Counted from the first letter of the stretch, positions 1-8,289 are shown. The stretch is DNA of 64,000 nucleotides from Mageeibacillus indolicus UPII9-5 (GCF_000025225.2 NC_013895.2:682001-746000); one strand, 5' to 3'. A program made the numbers and translations. Notes: generated by a model from the letters alone, not told the origin.

Positions 1-1
1 G

Positions 2-637
2 ATGACAACTAGGCTGCCGAACGGTGATCAATATGTCGCGCAAAAATTAATTGCCTTATGTGACGGCGATTGTAAGCGTGAAGGCAAGAAAAATGATAAG
101 GGCAATGGTGATAGCCGCAGCGCAAGCCAGGGGCAAGGCGAACAGATAACTGTGGTAAGCTTGCTTGAACATCACTTAACCACTGAAGAATTACAGGTGA
201 AGCTAAGCTTGCCACCGATTTTCCTCGGCCTAAATTCAGAAATAAATTTAACAAGTTTAATTCATGCCGGCAAGCGTATCTTTATCTGGCTGGAAGAAAC
301 ACGTGAGCCTACTGAACATCTTTTAAATGAAATGGCGGAAAACAAAACTGCTATGGCGGCCTATGAGGGAAAGGTGGTTTTCTGCCTACGTTCGAAAAAT
401 GCTGCAACTGACAGAAATATTAGCCGAATTTGCCGTATTTTCCCACAAATAAAATTGGAAGTTGATCCTGACTTTAGCCAAATTGAGAAGGTGGGGCGCA
501 GAATGTATGTAAATCACGAAAACTTGCCGCTACTGCTGCTAACCGACGGAGACAATAATGGCATTTATTGTACTTCAGGTTACAATGTCGGCAGCATAGA
601 TATGTTGCTTAAAGTAATTCGGCAGGCTTCGCTATAA
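2..637 (+). CDS. C-terminal part of an unidentified protein (5' end outside window)
   Basis: The reading frame is open from the first bases and ends with TAA at 637, so this is probably the last 211 residues of a longer protein; the ATG at base 2 has no visible ribosome binding site because the sequence starts there. The first ~50 residues are charged and Gly/Lys/Ser-rich, like a linker. Residues ~75-210 alternate hydrophobic strands and helices (LIHAGKRIFIWLE, GKVVFCLRS, LPLLLLTDGDN, GYNVGSIDMLLKVI), which suggests a thioredoxin-like alpha/beta domain, but I see no CxxC motif. A similar tail occurs, from memory, on some clostridial transglutaminase-domain proteins; that is a weak guess. A 81-bp gap separates it from the next gene. 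Confidence 0.5.
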   Translation: MTTRLPNGDQYVAQKLIALCDGDCKREGKKNDKGNGDSRSASQGQGEQITVVSLLEHHLTTEELQVKLSLPPIFLGLNSEINLTSLIHAGKRIFIWLEETREPTEHLLNEMAENKTAMAAYEGKVVFCLRSKNAATDRNISRICRIFPQIKLEVDPDFSQIEKVGRRMYVNHENLPLLLLTDGDNNGIYCTSGYNVGSIDMLLKVIRQASL

Positions 638-718
638 GAACTTGGTTACAAAGTTGGTTAATTGTGCTAAAATAAAAAACTATAAATTCAAATTTAAAAC
701 GGAAATCGAGGAGCAATT

Positions 719-1711
719 ATGAAAGAAACAAATGAAATTCGTCGCCCGAAAACCATGCCGAGAATTTCCAACCCTGAGTCGGCAAAAGCTTTCATTACCG
801 AACAAGTTGAGTTGATTCGTCGCCAAGTAGGAGATAATAAAGTTTTATTAGCTCTTTCAGGCGGGGTAGATTCATCCGTAGTAGCAGCATTGCTCATTAA
901 AGCTATCGGCCGTAATTTGGTCGCTGTACACGTCAATCACGGCTTATTGCGCCAAGGCGAACCAGAACAAGTTATTGAAGTTTTCCGTAACCAAATGCAA
1001 GCCAACCTGATTTATGTCGACGCAACTGATAGATTTTTAGATAAGTTGGCTGGTGTCGCCGATCCGGAAACTAAGCGCAAAATAATCGGCAGTGAATTTA
1101 TAGATGTGTTCGCTGAAGAAGCACGTAAACTTTCCGATATCCGTTTCTTGGCTCAGGGCACGATTTGGCCTGATATACTCGAAAGCGAAGAAGGAATTAA
1201 GTCGCACCACAATGCCGGCGGCTTGCCGTCAGACCTGAAATTTGAATTGGTCGAACCGGTGCGTATCCTGTTCAAAGATGAAGTACGTGTAGTTGGCAAA
1301 GCCCTCGGCTTACCTGATAGTATGGTAAATCGTCAACCTTTCCCGGGTCCTGGACTTGGAGTCCGTTGCCCCGGAGCCATTACCCGTGACCGCTTGGCGG
1401 CAGTGCGTGCATCGGATGCGATATTACGCGAAGAATTTGCCAAATGCGGCCTCGATCAAAAGGTTTGGCAGTATTTCACTGTAGTGCCGGATTTCCGTTC
1501 AACCGGTATCCGCGACGGCAAACGTACATTTGAATGGGCGGTAATCGTTCGTGCTGTCAATACTAAAGATGCCATGTCGGCGACCGTTGAGCCGCTACCA
1601 TTTGAACTTATGTCCTGTCTGACCGCCAGAATAACCTCTGAGGTGAAAGGTGTTAATCGGGTGCTGTATGACTACACACCTAAGCCGACTGCAACAATCG
1701 AGTTTGAATAA
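719..1711 (+). CDS. GMP synthase ATP-pyrophosphatase subunit, stand-alone (GuaAb-like)
   Basis: This 330-residue protein has the PP-loop ATP pyrophosphatase domain of GMP synthase (SGGVDSS, residues 47-52) and the C-terminal dimerisation domain (QPFPGPGLGVR, VKGVNRVLYD, ending PTATIEFE) but no glutamine amidotransferase domain. Such enzymes adenylylate XMP and aminate it with ammonia supplied by a separate GuaAa subunit or directly. ATG at 719 follows CGAGGAG at a good distance. No amidotransferase gene is adjacent. A second, full-length GuaA lies at 10298-11875 and shares the same motifs at very roughly half of the positions, so this is a diverged paralogue and not a recent copy. A TAAAAT at 668-673 may be its -10 box. 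It could be a true ammonia-dependent GMP synthase or a paralogue with another substrate. Confidence 0.85.
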   Translation: MKETNEIRRPKTMPRISNPESAKAFITEQVELIRRQVGDNKVLLALSGGVDSSVVAALLIKAIGRNLVAVHVNHGLLRQGEPEQVIEVFRNQMQANLIYVDATDRFLDKLAGVADPETKRKIIGSEFIDVFAEEARKLSDIRFLAQGTIWPDILESEEGIKSHHNAGGLPSDLKFELVEPVRILFKDEVRVVGKALGLPDSMVNRQPFPGPGLGVRCPGAITRDRLAAVRASDAILREEFAKCGLDQKVWQYFTVVPDFRSTGIRDGKRTFEWAVIVRAVNTKDAMSATVEPLPFELMSCLTARITSEVKGVNRVLYDYTPKPTATIEFE

Positions 1712-1728
1712 TCCCAAGCTCTATGGGT

Positions 1729-1755
1729 GACCGATGCTTTTGCATCGGTCATTTT
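1729..1755 (+). terminator. Rho-independent terminator-like hairpin after the GMP synthase gene
   Basis: A perfect 9-bp stem (GACCGATGC / GCATCGGTC) closes a TTTT loop at 1729-1750 and is followed by ATTTTC. It begins 18 bp after the stop codon of the gene ending at 1711. Confidence 0.7.
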
Positions 1756-1897
1756 CGAGACGAGGCAAAGCTGAGTCCGAAAAACTAAGCGAGAGGCCAA
1801 AGCCTCGATAGGAATCGCAAGCGATGTTTTTTATGTCAGCCACATATATCGAGCACGAAGTGCGAAGATGGATGGCTGCCCTTTTGCAGGGAAGAAA

Positions 1898-1932
1898 AGC
1901 CGACGCGACGAAAAGAAGCGTTGGCTTTTTTG
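1898..1932 (+). terminator. Second terminator-like hairpin in the intergenic region
   Basis: AGCCGACGC (1898-1906) pairs with GCGTTGGCT (1918-1926) with one G-T wobble, followed by six T. It is about 190 bp beyond the upstream stop codon and after a first hairpin, so it may end a short RNA made from 1755-1930. That stretch holds other small hairpins (ATCGC-AA-GCGAT followed by TTTTTT near 1815-1830; GCAC-GAA-GTGC near 1855) and no convincing gene. Confidence 0.55.
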
Positions 1933-1945
1933 ATTCGTTAATGGG

Positions 1946-1972
1946 CTTGAAAATCACGGCGTGATTTTCAAG
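1946..1972. promoter_or_regulatory. Perfect 12-bp inverted repeat, operator-like
   Basis: CTTGAAAATCAC (1946-1957) and GTGATTTTCAAG (1961-1972) are perfect arms around GGC. There is no T-run, so it is not a normal terminator. A TATGAT box (1973-1978) follows directly, so the palindrome sits where a -35 region or a repressor site would be. A 15-codon ORF and then a terminator follow (2009-2124). Confidence 0.45.
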
Positions 1973-2008
1973 TATGATATAGACTCACTCAAACGAAGAG
2001 AATGAAAA

Positions 2009-2056
2009 ATGGCTACTGGTACTCAAATGGTACTGGAAGCTAAAAAGAATAATTAA
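2009..2056 (+). CDS. Possible 15-residue leader peptide
   Basis: ATG at 2009 opens a 15-codon frame (MATGTQMVLEAKKNN) ending TAA at 2054-2056, with a purine-rich GAAGAG a few bases upstream. It lies between a palindrome with a TATGAT box and a strong terminator at 2096-2124, so a very short transcript is plausible. The ORF is too short to prove coding, and the GGTACT direct repeat inside it could instead be part of the repeat family described at 2057. Confidence 0.25.
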   Translation: MATGTQMVLEAKKNN

Positions 2057-2153
2057 AATAATAGTTCCAAGTGTTTTACATTTGGACAAAAAATTAGACC
2101 GTAGTTTCAAGCTGCGGTCTTTTTGTAATTAGAATACCCTAGATGATTTATTT
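2057..2153. repeat. Intergenic repeat B, copy 1 (left edge of island 1)
   Basis: The block starting AATAATAGTTCCAAGTG, then TTTACATTTGGACAAAAA, then a GACCGTAG...CTGCGGTC hairpin, then GATGATTTATTT recurs at 16256-16350 at high similarity. Its hairpin and tail (AATTAGAATACC...AGATGATTTA) recur at 17481-17538, and a diverged copy lies at 11978-12037. All copies sit at or near the borders between normal and A+T-rich DNA. I see no ORF or transposase in it. Confidence 0.75.
2096..2124. terminator. Bidirectional terminator within repeat B
   Basis: AGACCGTAG pairs with CTGCGGTCT around a 7-nt loop (one G-T wobble), with TTTTT after it on the + strand and a run of A before it, so it can also stop transcripts of the minus-strand gene ending at 2154. 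Confidence 0.8.
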
Positions 2154-3188
2154 TTATAAGATGCCTAGAACTTTTTCTAGTATTAGGGTTATGGATGTGA
2201 TTGATATAAAGCACACTCCTCCTAAGGCTAGTGGTTTAGCTCCTGATTTTAATAGTTTTACTATATCACTGTTAAAGCCTATAGCTGACATTGCCATTAC
2301 TATGAAAAATTTGGATAAGTCCTTAAAGGGCTTGAAAAATCCTATATCTACTCCCTTGGCTAGGGCTATAGTTGTAATCAAACTTGCAAGGATGAAGTAG
2401 ATTATAAAGAATGGAAAGATTTGTATTATGGATATTTTTTTATTAGCTTCTTGTTCGGCATTTCTCATTCTTATGAAGGCTAGTCCTAAGCATATAGGAA
2501 TTATAGCTAGGGTCCTAGCCAATTTTACTGTTACAGCCTTATCAAGTGTTTGGCTACCAAGATTAAATATTGTATCCCATGTCGATGCACAGGCTGTAAC
2601 TGATGATGTATCATTGACAGCAGAGCCTGCAAATATACCAAAGGCATGACCGTCGGTAGTAGAAAATCCAATTATACGACCTAGGCTTGGAAATAGGATA
2701 GCAGCTAAGATGTTAAAAAAGAATATAACAGATATGGCTTGGGCTATTTCATCTTCATCTGCATCTATAACTGGAGCGGCTGCTGCAATTGCAGAACCTC
2801 CACAAATTGATGATCCAACACCAACAAGTGTTGCAATATTTCCTTTTATAAGTCCAGCTTTGTAGGCTAGGTAAGCAATTATCAATGATGTTGATATGGT
2901 AGATAGGATGATAGGGAGTGATTGTCTACCGGTTTTTAAAACAATTCCAAGATCAAGTCCAAATCCTAGTAGGATTACAGCATATTGAAGGATTTTCTTT
3001 GATGTAAATCTCAAACCATCCATATAAGATTTTTTGTCTTTTATAATTTGATTTAGGGCCATACCAATTAGAATACCAAAGACAGCTGGTCCTACAAGAG
3101 GGATTTTCTTGCCAATTATTTGGGATATTATTGCAATTACAAGGCAGAGAATAATCCCTTTTATATTTTTTTCTATAGATTTTATCAT
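2154..3188 (-). CDS. YeiH family (UPF0324) putative sulfate exporter
   Basis: This 344-residue integral membrane protein has about ten hydrophobic segments and the family's conserved core: GVGSSICGGSAIAAAAPVI, the DEDEIAQAIS motif, then FNILAAILFP and FAGSAVNDTSSVTAC. Family members are putative anion (sulfate) exporters linked to sulfur metabolism; the substrate is not firmly established. The start at 3188 (MIKSIEKN) is chosen because AAGGAGAATAT lies just upstream; a frame extension to 3236 lacks such a site. It is divergent from the LysR gene at 3293 with a 104-bp gap, an arrangement typical for YeiH-type genes. The gene is clearly A+T-rich compared with the DNA left of 2100, which suggests transfer. 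Confidence 0.9.
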   Translation of the reverse strand: MIKSIEKNIKGIILCLVIAIISQIIGKKIPLVGPAVFGILIGMALNQIIKDKKSYMDGLRFTSKKILQYAVILLGFGLDLGIVLKTGRQSLPIILSTISTSLIIAYLAYKAGLIKGNIATLVGVGSSICGGSAIAAAAPVIDADEDEIAQAISVIFFFNILAAILFPSLGRIIGFSTTDGHAFGIFAGSAVNDTSSVTACASTWDTIFNLGSQTLDKAVTVKLARTLAIIPICLGLAFIRMRNAEQEANKKISIIQIFPFFIIYFILASLITTIALAKGVDIGFFKPFKDLSKFFIVMAMSAIGFNSDIVKLLKSGAKPLALGGVCFISITSITLILEKVLGIL

Positions 3189-3292
3189 ATATTCTCCTTT
3201 CACTTTTTTATTATATAATAAATTACTATAATGCAAAATTATAATTATTTACTATGCTATAAAAATTTGTTATGATAGATATGGAGGATATC
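3189..3292. promoter_or_regulatory. Divergent promoter/operator region between yeiH-like and lysR-like genes
   Basis: The 104-bp A+T-rich gap must carry both promoters. It contains related TTACTAT words (AATTACTATAATGC and TATTTACTATGC) and an AATTATAATT palindrome. LysR proteins usually bind such imperfect dyads to control the divergent gene. The exact boxes are not certain. Confidence 0.45.
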
Positions 3293-4168
3293 ATGTTAGA
3301 TTTTAGGATAGAAAGTTTTTTGGAAGTGTGTAAATATATGAATTTTACAAGGGCTGCAGAAAGCCTTAATATAACTCAACCGGCTATATCTACTCATATT
3401 AAGTATCTAGAAAATTATTACAATTGTAAACTTTTTTATAGAAGCAAGAGGAGTTTGTGCCTAACAGACCAGGGAAAGATTCTAAAATCTGCTTTACTTT
3501 CTATGTCAAATGATCAAGATAGGTTGAAGATGATATTAGCTAATAATAAAACTAAGAGTGAGAAAATTTCTTTGGGTTTTACTAGATCAGTCGGAGAATA
3601 TTTAATATTGGATAAGCTTATAGCCTTAATTAAAGAAAAGCTTTCCTGTGATTTCCACATCTATTATGAGAATACGGACGAGATTTTAAGTGATATTGAT
3701 AGTGGTAGGATAGATTTTGCTATCATAGAGGGATTTATAAAATCTAGTGATTATTTTATTAAAAAATATAAAAGCGATAGGATTGTATGCCTCTGTCACA
3801 AAGATCACAAGTTTAAAAAACAAGTAAAAAAGTTAACAGACTTGTTAGATGAAAGAATTATTATAAGAGAAGACGGGTCTGGTACCTTGGCTATATTAAA
3901 AAATTTTCTAAGTATGGATAATATTGATATAAAAGATTTTGTAAATATCATAGAAATAAATAATATGCGTTCCATAGTAGAAATGCTCAAGGCAGATTGT
4001 GGTATAAGTTTTATATTTGAATCTTGTGTCAAAAAAGAACTAGAGGAAGGTGTGCTTAGGGGTATAAAGCTAGAAGATTTTAATCTAGTTCATGATTTAT
4101 ACATTGTCGCCAGGAAAAATTCAATATTTATTGATTTGTATTTGCAAATAGCAGAAACTTTTTATTAG
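3293..4168 (+). CDS. LysR family transcriptional regulator
   Basis: A 291-residue LysR-type regulator. The N-terminal winged helix-turn-helix is clear at residues ~3-60 (FLEVCKYMNFTRAAESL, NITQPAISTHIKYLEN), followed by the periplasmic-binding-protein-like effector domain (~90-290). The start at 3293 is chosen because GGAGG at 3283-3287 is 5 bp upstream of ATG; the frame runs on to an ATG at 3272 that would include the ribosome binding site. It is divergent from the YeiH-type exporter and probably controls it and itself. Codon use is A+T-rich like its neighbour, so the two probably arrived together. Confidence 0.92.
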   Translation: MLDFRIESFLEVCKYMNFTRAAESLNITQPAISTHIKYLENYYNCKLFYRSKRSLCLTDQGKILKSALLSMSNDQDRLKMILANNKTKSEKISLGFTRSVGEYLILDKLIALIKEKLSCDFHIYYENTDEILSDIDSGRIDFAIIEGFIKSSDYFIKKYKSDRIVCLCHKDHKFKKQVKKLTDLLDERIIIREDGSGTLAILKNFLSMDNIDIKDFVNIIEINNMRSIVEMLKADCGISFIFESCVKKELEEGVLRGIKLEDFNLVHDLYIVARKNSIFIDLYLQIAETFY

Positions 4169-4386
4169 AAAAAATTAGGGTATTGGGATAAGAAGGGTTT
4201 AGAAAAATATAGTTTAATAAAGGCAAATGAACAGTATCTAAATAATAAATATCAATAATCATAGGTAAGCGCTTACTTTACTTAGCAGGTGCTTTTTCCA
4301 TGTCCAAGTGTAAAGAGTTTCAGGGTTAAGAGAAATAGTTTGATTGCATCAAAGGCTGTTGGAAACTAGACATAAATTGAGGATTT
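4169..4386. other. Intergenic DNA, no gene seen
   Basis: A+T-rich. The only visible structure is a perfect palindrome GTAAGCGCTTAC at 4265-4276 followed by an imperfect partner AGGTGCTTTTT (to ~4297), possibly the terminator of the LysR gene. No open frame is supported. Confidence 0.4.
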
Positions 4387-4512
4387 GGGACTGGGACGGG
4401 ACTAAAAATTTGAAACCGTCATATAATTAGATGGATTTAGTGATCCTCTAAAAAATAGAATGCGGTATTTTAAATGGTTTGGGATATATCGGACGTTTGG
4501 AAAAGAAGAGTT
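4387..4512. repeat. Intergenic repeat A, copy 1
   Basis: About 125 bp beginning GGGACTGGGACGGGACTAAA and ending near GGACGTTTGGAAAAGAAGA is repeated at 16128-16253 at close to 90 percent identity by eye (shared words GGTTTGGGATATAT, ATAATTAG, GATTTAGTGAT). A shortened, diverged version starts at 11933. In the 16.1-kb copy it runs directly into repeat B. No ORF spans it. From 4513 to the next gene at 4639 there is plain A+T-rich upstream DNA. Confidence 0.8.
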
Positions 4513-4638
4513 CGAATAGCTAAAAATAGGCTATAAATCCCTTAAAATGTGTTATCATAACTTTGTGGAAAAATAAAAACTTGATTTTAGATTTTAATAA
4601 AGCTGAATTTTTATGTACATAACAATGGAGATGGACAA

Positions 4639-7314
4639 ATGAATAAAAAATTGATGATTATTTTTGTTTCTTTAGTGCTATTATTTACTTTTTTTATGCC
4701 TAAAAGTATTTTAGCTAATTTAAACGAAACAATGATACATCCAGAAACAGATAAAATTCAATTAGCAGAATCATCAGAAAATCATGAAGCAAATAATGAA
4801 AAAAATGATGAAGTAAGTACCTACAATGATGCTAGTGAAAAAACTGCTTGGATAGAATTAGTAGAAAAAGTTGCTTCTTCACAAGCTGATACTTCTATAA
4901 GTATTGATAAAAATATAGATGCGGATCCAGCTAAGGATAAGCAAATAATTTTAATAAAAAACGGACAAAATATATCCTTAAAGGGAAATGGAAGTCTAAA
5001 GGGTTTTGGATTTAATAGTATTAAAATAGAAAAAGGTGGAAGCTTGACTATAGATGGACCTTCTATTTCAAATGCTCAAATTATAGTTGAAGGTAAATTA
5101 AATATTAAAAGTGGAAAAATTTCAGATACAAAACTTGAAGGCCCAACCATACTTGTAAATGGTGGAGACTTCACAATGTCAGGTGGTGAGTTTAGTGGAA
5201 ATGAAGCGGTTGATAGTCAAACACCAAAACCTGATAATTTGAGAAAGACCGGAAAGTGGTATAGTTATGCTCCTATAACCTTATATGGTGGAGGTTTGAA
5301 TATTTCAGGAGGGAAAATTTCAAATAATAAAGGTTTCTATAATGGTGGAGCTATAGGTGCCTGGGGAACAGACACATCTAAAATAAATGTAAAAATTTCA
5401 GGTGGAGAAATTACAGAAAATGCTGCAAGTCACAATAGTACAAATGCTTGGGGCGGCGCTATTTTTATGGAAAACGCTGACTTTGAAATGACTGCAGGAA
5501 CGATTTCTAAAAATACTGCCGAATATGGTGGAGGACTCTTATTGAGTAGATCAAATACTAAAATTTCAGGTGGCTCTATAAGCGAAAACTCAAATGGTGA
5601 ATATTCCGGTTTTGGTGGCGGAATTTTTGGATTAAATTCTGATATCACAATAGAAGCTGGAAATTTCACAAAGAATAAAGCAAATGGTCATGGTGGTGCC
5701 CTATTTTTAGATACTTGTAACTTTACAATAAATGGTGGTCATTTTGTAGAAAACTCTTCTCTAAAAAGTGGCGGAGCCATAGCAACAGTTGGTACAAGTA
5801 AAGGACAAATTAATGCTGGACTATTTGAAAGTAATAATTCAAATGGATTCTGGGGTGGTGGAGCCATTTACAATGATACAAAATGTGAATTGACTATTAA
5901 CAGTGTCCTAATAAAAAATAATGAAAGTAAGGGACGCTTATTAATTGGGGCAAACAATCGACCTATATCTCGCCAAGGTGGTGGAGTATGGAACTGTCCT
6001 ACAGGACATACAATAATTAATATAACCAAGGGTATGGCACTCTTTGACAACATAGCCTCAAACTTGGATTATAGTACTGCGGCTAAAGGCTCAGGAGATG
6101 ACTTTGTAAACGTTGTAAATTATATGTTTGGAAAAGCCCAAGGAAGTTCTTCTGTAAAACTAGCTTCAAGAATGTTAGGTGGTGGTTATAGACTATGGTA
6201 CCAAGATGGTTCATTCCAAGGTGTTCATAACAACTGGCCTGAAGATCAACAAACACCAAGGTACAATCCTGAAAATCCTGGCAAACCACTTCCTTACAAT
6301 ACTGTAATAGAAGAGAAAAAAGGAGCTCAACTTGCTTACAAGTCAGTTCCTACGCAAGAATCAAAAAACCTAGCAGAACAAGTGGCAACTACAATATTTA
6401 AAAATAATTTTGCCCAAGGAACCGGTATAAGTGGTGGGGCTATTGCAAACAACGGTAAGCTTATATTTGGTGAAGATAAACCATACAAGATACAAATTAC
6501 AAAGTCTTGGTCTGGGGATGATGAAAAAACAAGACCGGAAGAAATAGTTCTACAAATGTATGTAGGTGAACATTACATTCAAGATATTAAACTAACAAAA
6601 GATGGTAACTGGACTGCTACAATTGAAGATTTTCCGGATCCAGATACCTTAATCGACAACAAAACCGGTAAGCTTTTACCTATAAACTTTAAAGAAAAAG
6701 ATAGTGGTAAATATATCCTATCTGAAGTGAAAAGAGAAAAAGATAGTAAAGAAAGTATTTATACTATTCATTTAGAAAACTCATTAAAAACATCTATCAA
6801 GGTTAATAAAACTTGGAATGACAATAATAACCAAGCGGGCTTACGACCAGACAGTATTACTGTAGCCCTACTTGCAAATGGTAAAGAAACTGGAAAAACT
6901 ATTGAGTTAAATAAAGGCAATGATTGGAAAGGTGAATTTAATGATTTACCATCTCATAATAATGGCGAATTAATTAAATACACTATCAAAGAAGTGAATG
7001 TCGCTAATTGTTACACTTCAACTATAGAAGGGGATATTACAAAAGGATATACTATCAAAAATAGCTATATTCCACCGGAAACTCCGCCGGGAACTCCACC
7101 GGAAACTCCACCGGAAACTCCGCCGGGAACTCCACCGGAAACTCCGCCGGGAACTCCACCGGAAACTCCACCGGAAACTCCACCGGAAGAACCAAAGAAA
7201 CCACAAATCCCAAGTACAGGTGATAGCATTTCACTTATTCATTATGAAATGTTGGTTTTATCTATAATTGGTTTTGCGTATGTTTTTAGAAAAAGAAAAA
7301 TAAATAGGGACTAA
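4639..7314 (+). CDS. Wall-anchored surface protein: beta-helix repeats, two Cna-B domains, proline-rich stalk, IPSTG sorting signal
   Basis: An 891-residue surface protein. Residues 1-26 are a signal peptide (MNKKLMIIFVSL...ILA). Residues ~75-600 hold many short Gly/Asn-rich repeats of the kind GGxIxxNxA, typical of a right-handed beta-helix as in polymorphic outer-surface or adhesin passengers. Two Cna-B type domains follow (~615-710, opening KIQITKSW; ~718-810, opening SIKVNKTW and ending YTIKNSY); these usually carry internal isopeptide bonds. Residues 812-851 are ten 4-residue PPET/PPGT units. The end is a sortase signal: IPSTG (857-861) instead of LPxTG, a hydrophobic span, and RKRKINRD. 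GGAG is 8 bp upstream of ATG. Likely an adhesin; the ligand is unknown. A terminator follows at 7352. Confidence 0.88.
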   Translation: MNKKLMIIFVSLVLLFTFFMPKSILANLNETMIHPETDKIQLAESSENHEANNEKNDEVSTYNDASEKTAWIELVEKVASSQADTSISIDKNIDADPAKDKQIILIKNGQNISLKGNGSLKGFGFNSIKIEKGGSLTIDGPSISNAQIIVEGKLNIKSGKISDTKLEGPTILVNGGDFTMSGGEFSGNEAVDSQTPKPDNLRKTGKWYSYAPITLYGGGLNISGGKISNNKGFYNGGAIGAWGTDTSKINVKISGGEITENAASHNSTNAWGGAIFMENADFEMTAGTISKNTAEYGGGLLLSRSNTKISGGSISENSNGEYSGFGGGIFGLNSDITIEAGNFTKNKANGHGGALFLDTCNFTINGGHFVENSSLKSGGAIATVGTSKGQINAGLFESNNSNGFWGGGAIYNDTKCELTINSVLIKNNESKGRLLIGANNRPISRQGGGVWNCPTGHTIINITKGMALFDNIASNLDYSTAAKGSGDDFVNVVNYMFGKAQGSSSVKLASRMLGGGYRLWYQDGSFQGVHNNWPEDQQTPRYNPENPGKPLPYNTVIEEKKGAQLAYKSVPTQESKNLAEQVATTIFKNNFAQGTGISGGAIANNGKLIFGEDKPYKIQITKSWSGDDEKTRPEEIVLQMYVGEHYIQDIKLTKDGNWTATIEDFPDPDTLIDNKTGKLLPINFKEKDSGKYILSEVKREKDSKESIYTIHLENSLKTSIKVNKTWNDNNNQAGLRPDSITVALLANGKETGKTIELNKGNDWKGEFNDLPSHNNGELIKYTIKEVNVANCYTSTIEGDITKGYTIKNSYIPPETPPGTPPETPPETPPGTPPETPPGTPPETPPETPPEEPKKPQIPSTGDSISLIHYEMLVLSIIGFAYVFRKRKINRD
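7072..7191 (+). repeat. Ten 12-bp tandem repeats coding the PPET/PPGT stalk
   Basis: Ten in-frame 12-bp units alternate CCACCGGAAACT and CCGCCGGGAACT types; the last is CCACCGGAAGAA. They are much richer in G+C than the rest of the gene. Unit gain or loss would keep frame and change stalk length. Confidence 0.9.
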
Positions 7315-7351
7315 GATGAGAAAATATATATAAATTAAAAATTTAGCATTA

Positions 7352-7389
7352 AAGCTGGAGATGATTAAAATAATTATCTCTGGCTTTTT
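7352..7389 (+). terminator. Terminator of the surface protein gene
   Basis: AAGCTGGAGATGATTA pairs with TAATTATCTCTGGCTT (two G-T wobbles) around AAA, followed by a T-run. It starts 37 bp after the stop codon. Confidence 0.85.
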
Positions 7390-7473
7390 GTTTCCATTAA
7401 GCAATTTACTTATTTCTTCAATTTTGCTATGGTATTCTCATAAAATAAAGCAATTATAGAATAGGAGAAAGAC

Positions 7474-7773
7474 TTGAGAATTATATTTTTAATAATAGGA
7501 TTTATGTTTTTAGCCCTAGGAATTATAGGTATTTACTTGCCTCTTATGCCTGCAACACCTTTTTTATTAGTGGCTGCATATTGCTTTTCTAAAGGTTCGA
7601 AAAAATTTAATGATTATTTTATGTCAACAAAATTATATAAAGAAAGCATTCTTCCAATAAAAAATAGAAAGGGAATTACTAAGAAAAAGAAGATCAAGAT
7701 ATTAACTATAATCACAATTTTTATATCAATTTCATTTTGCTTAGTGAATAATCTTCATGTTTCCCTGATTTAA
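7474..7773 (+). CDS. DUF454 (YbaN-like) small membrane protein
   Basis: A 99-residue membrane protein with the DUF454 signature near its start: LGIIGIYLPLMPATPFLLVAAYCFSKGS is the family pattern (LGxxGxxLPxxPxTPFxLLAAxCFxxxS; residues 16-43). A second hydrophobic span covers ~75-97. The start is TTG at 7474, supported by AGGAG at 7463-7467. Family members are usually 115-130 residues; this one ends soon after the second span, so it may be slightly truncated. Function is unknown for the family. It stands alone between the surface protein and the small paralogous genes, in A+T-rich DNA. Confidence 0.75.
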   Translation: MRIIFLIIGFMFLALGIIGIYLPLMPATPFLLVAAYCFSKGSKKFNDYFMSTKLYKESILPIKNRKGITKKKKIKILTIITIFISISFCLVNNLHVSLI

Positions 7774-7806
7774 AACAGCCAAATAAGAAGAAAGGAAAAA
7801 AATAAG

Positions 7807-8151
7807 ATGTTTAATAAAGATAAATTTAAAGAACTTGCAAAAGAAAGAGATAATACAGATTGGGATTATAAAATTGATAACATATGGAGTGAGATGTTAT
7901 CTATGATTTTAGAAGATGATGATTCTTTTACAGAATTTATTAACTATATGAAAACAGAGATGACAGGAAATGAATATGGAACATTATCTGAAATTTCAGA
8001 TGAGATTGCGGGAGAAAAACCGTCATATCAATTCATAGAAGCATACAGGCTGCTATCTGTCAAATATCCAGAGGAAACAAAAAAATGGAATATATCTGCG
8101 TTTATTGATGATGCGGAGGAGATAGTTAAACATTGTATAGAAGAAAAGTGA
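7807..8151 (+). CDS. Small acidic protein, paralogue 1 (unknown; immunity-like)
   Basis: A 114-residue acidic, helical, soluble protein that I cannot assign to a named family. ATG at 7807 follows AAGAAAGGAAAAAAATAAG. It is clearly paralogous to the protein at 8290: both open MFxKxKxxELxxERxNTDW, share EFIxYMKxEMTxxEYxxLSEISDEI, a KPSxxFxEAY block and KYPxET. Small, acidic proteins found as diverging tandem copies without the matching toxin are typical of immunity-protein arrays, but that is inference from form and arrangement only. No toxin-like gene lies directly upstream. Confidence 0.75.
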   Translation: MFNKDKFKELAKERDNTDWDYKIDNIWSEMLSMILEDDDSFTEFINYMKTEMTGNEYGTLSEISDEIAGEKPSYQFIEAYRLLSVKYPEETKKWNISAFIDDAEEIVKHCIEEK

Positions 8152-8169
8152 TAGGTATCATGTGAACTA

Positions 8170-8277
8170 TAAGATACGAATCATGTTAAAGGAATAAATG
8201 AACTGTCATAGGAAAAACCATCGTATGCATTTATTGAAGAGCATAAGGCGTTGGCTAAGACATTACAAAGAAGAAAG
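8170..8277 (+). pseudogene. Remnant of a third copy of the small acidic paralogue
   Basis: From 8212 the sequence reads EKPSYAFIEEHKALAKTLQ in one frame, matching the EKPSYQFIEAYRLLSVKYP part of the upstream gene. Just before it, the frame reads NELS then TAG, corresponding to the SDEI region. The 5' part of this copy is lost and the 3' part runs in frame into the start of the next gene. This shows at least one more duplication followed by decay. The left limit is approximate. Confidence 0.6.
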
Positions 8278-8289
8278 GAAAGAAATAAA

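Noticed and set aside
1721-1957. Minus-strand 78-codon frame in the structured gap
   Set aside because: It covers two terminator hairpins and has no ribosome binding site.
7018-7206. Minus-strand frame rich in Arg/Ser/Phe opposite the proline stalk
   Set aside because: It is only the antisense of the 12-bp tandem repeat coding PPET/PPGT; no ribosome binding site.
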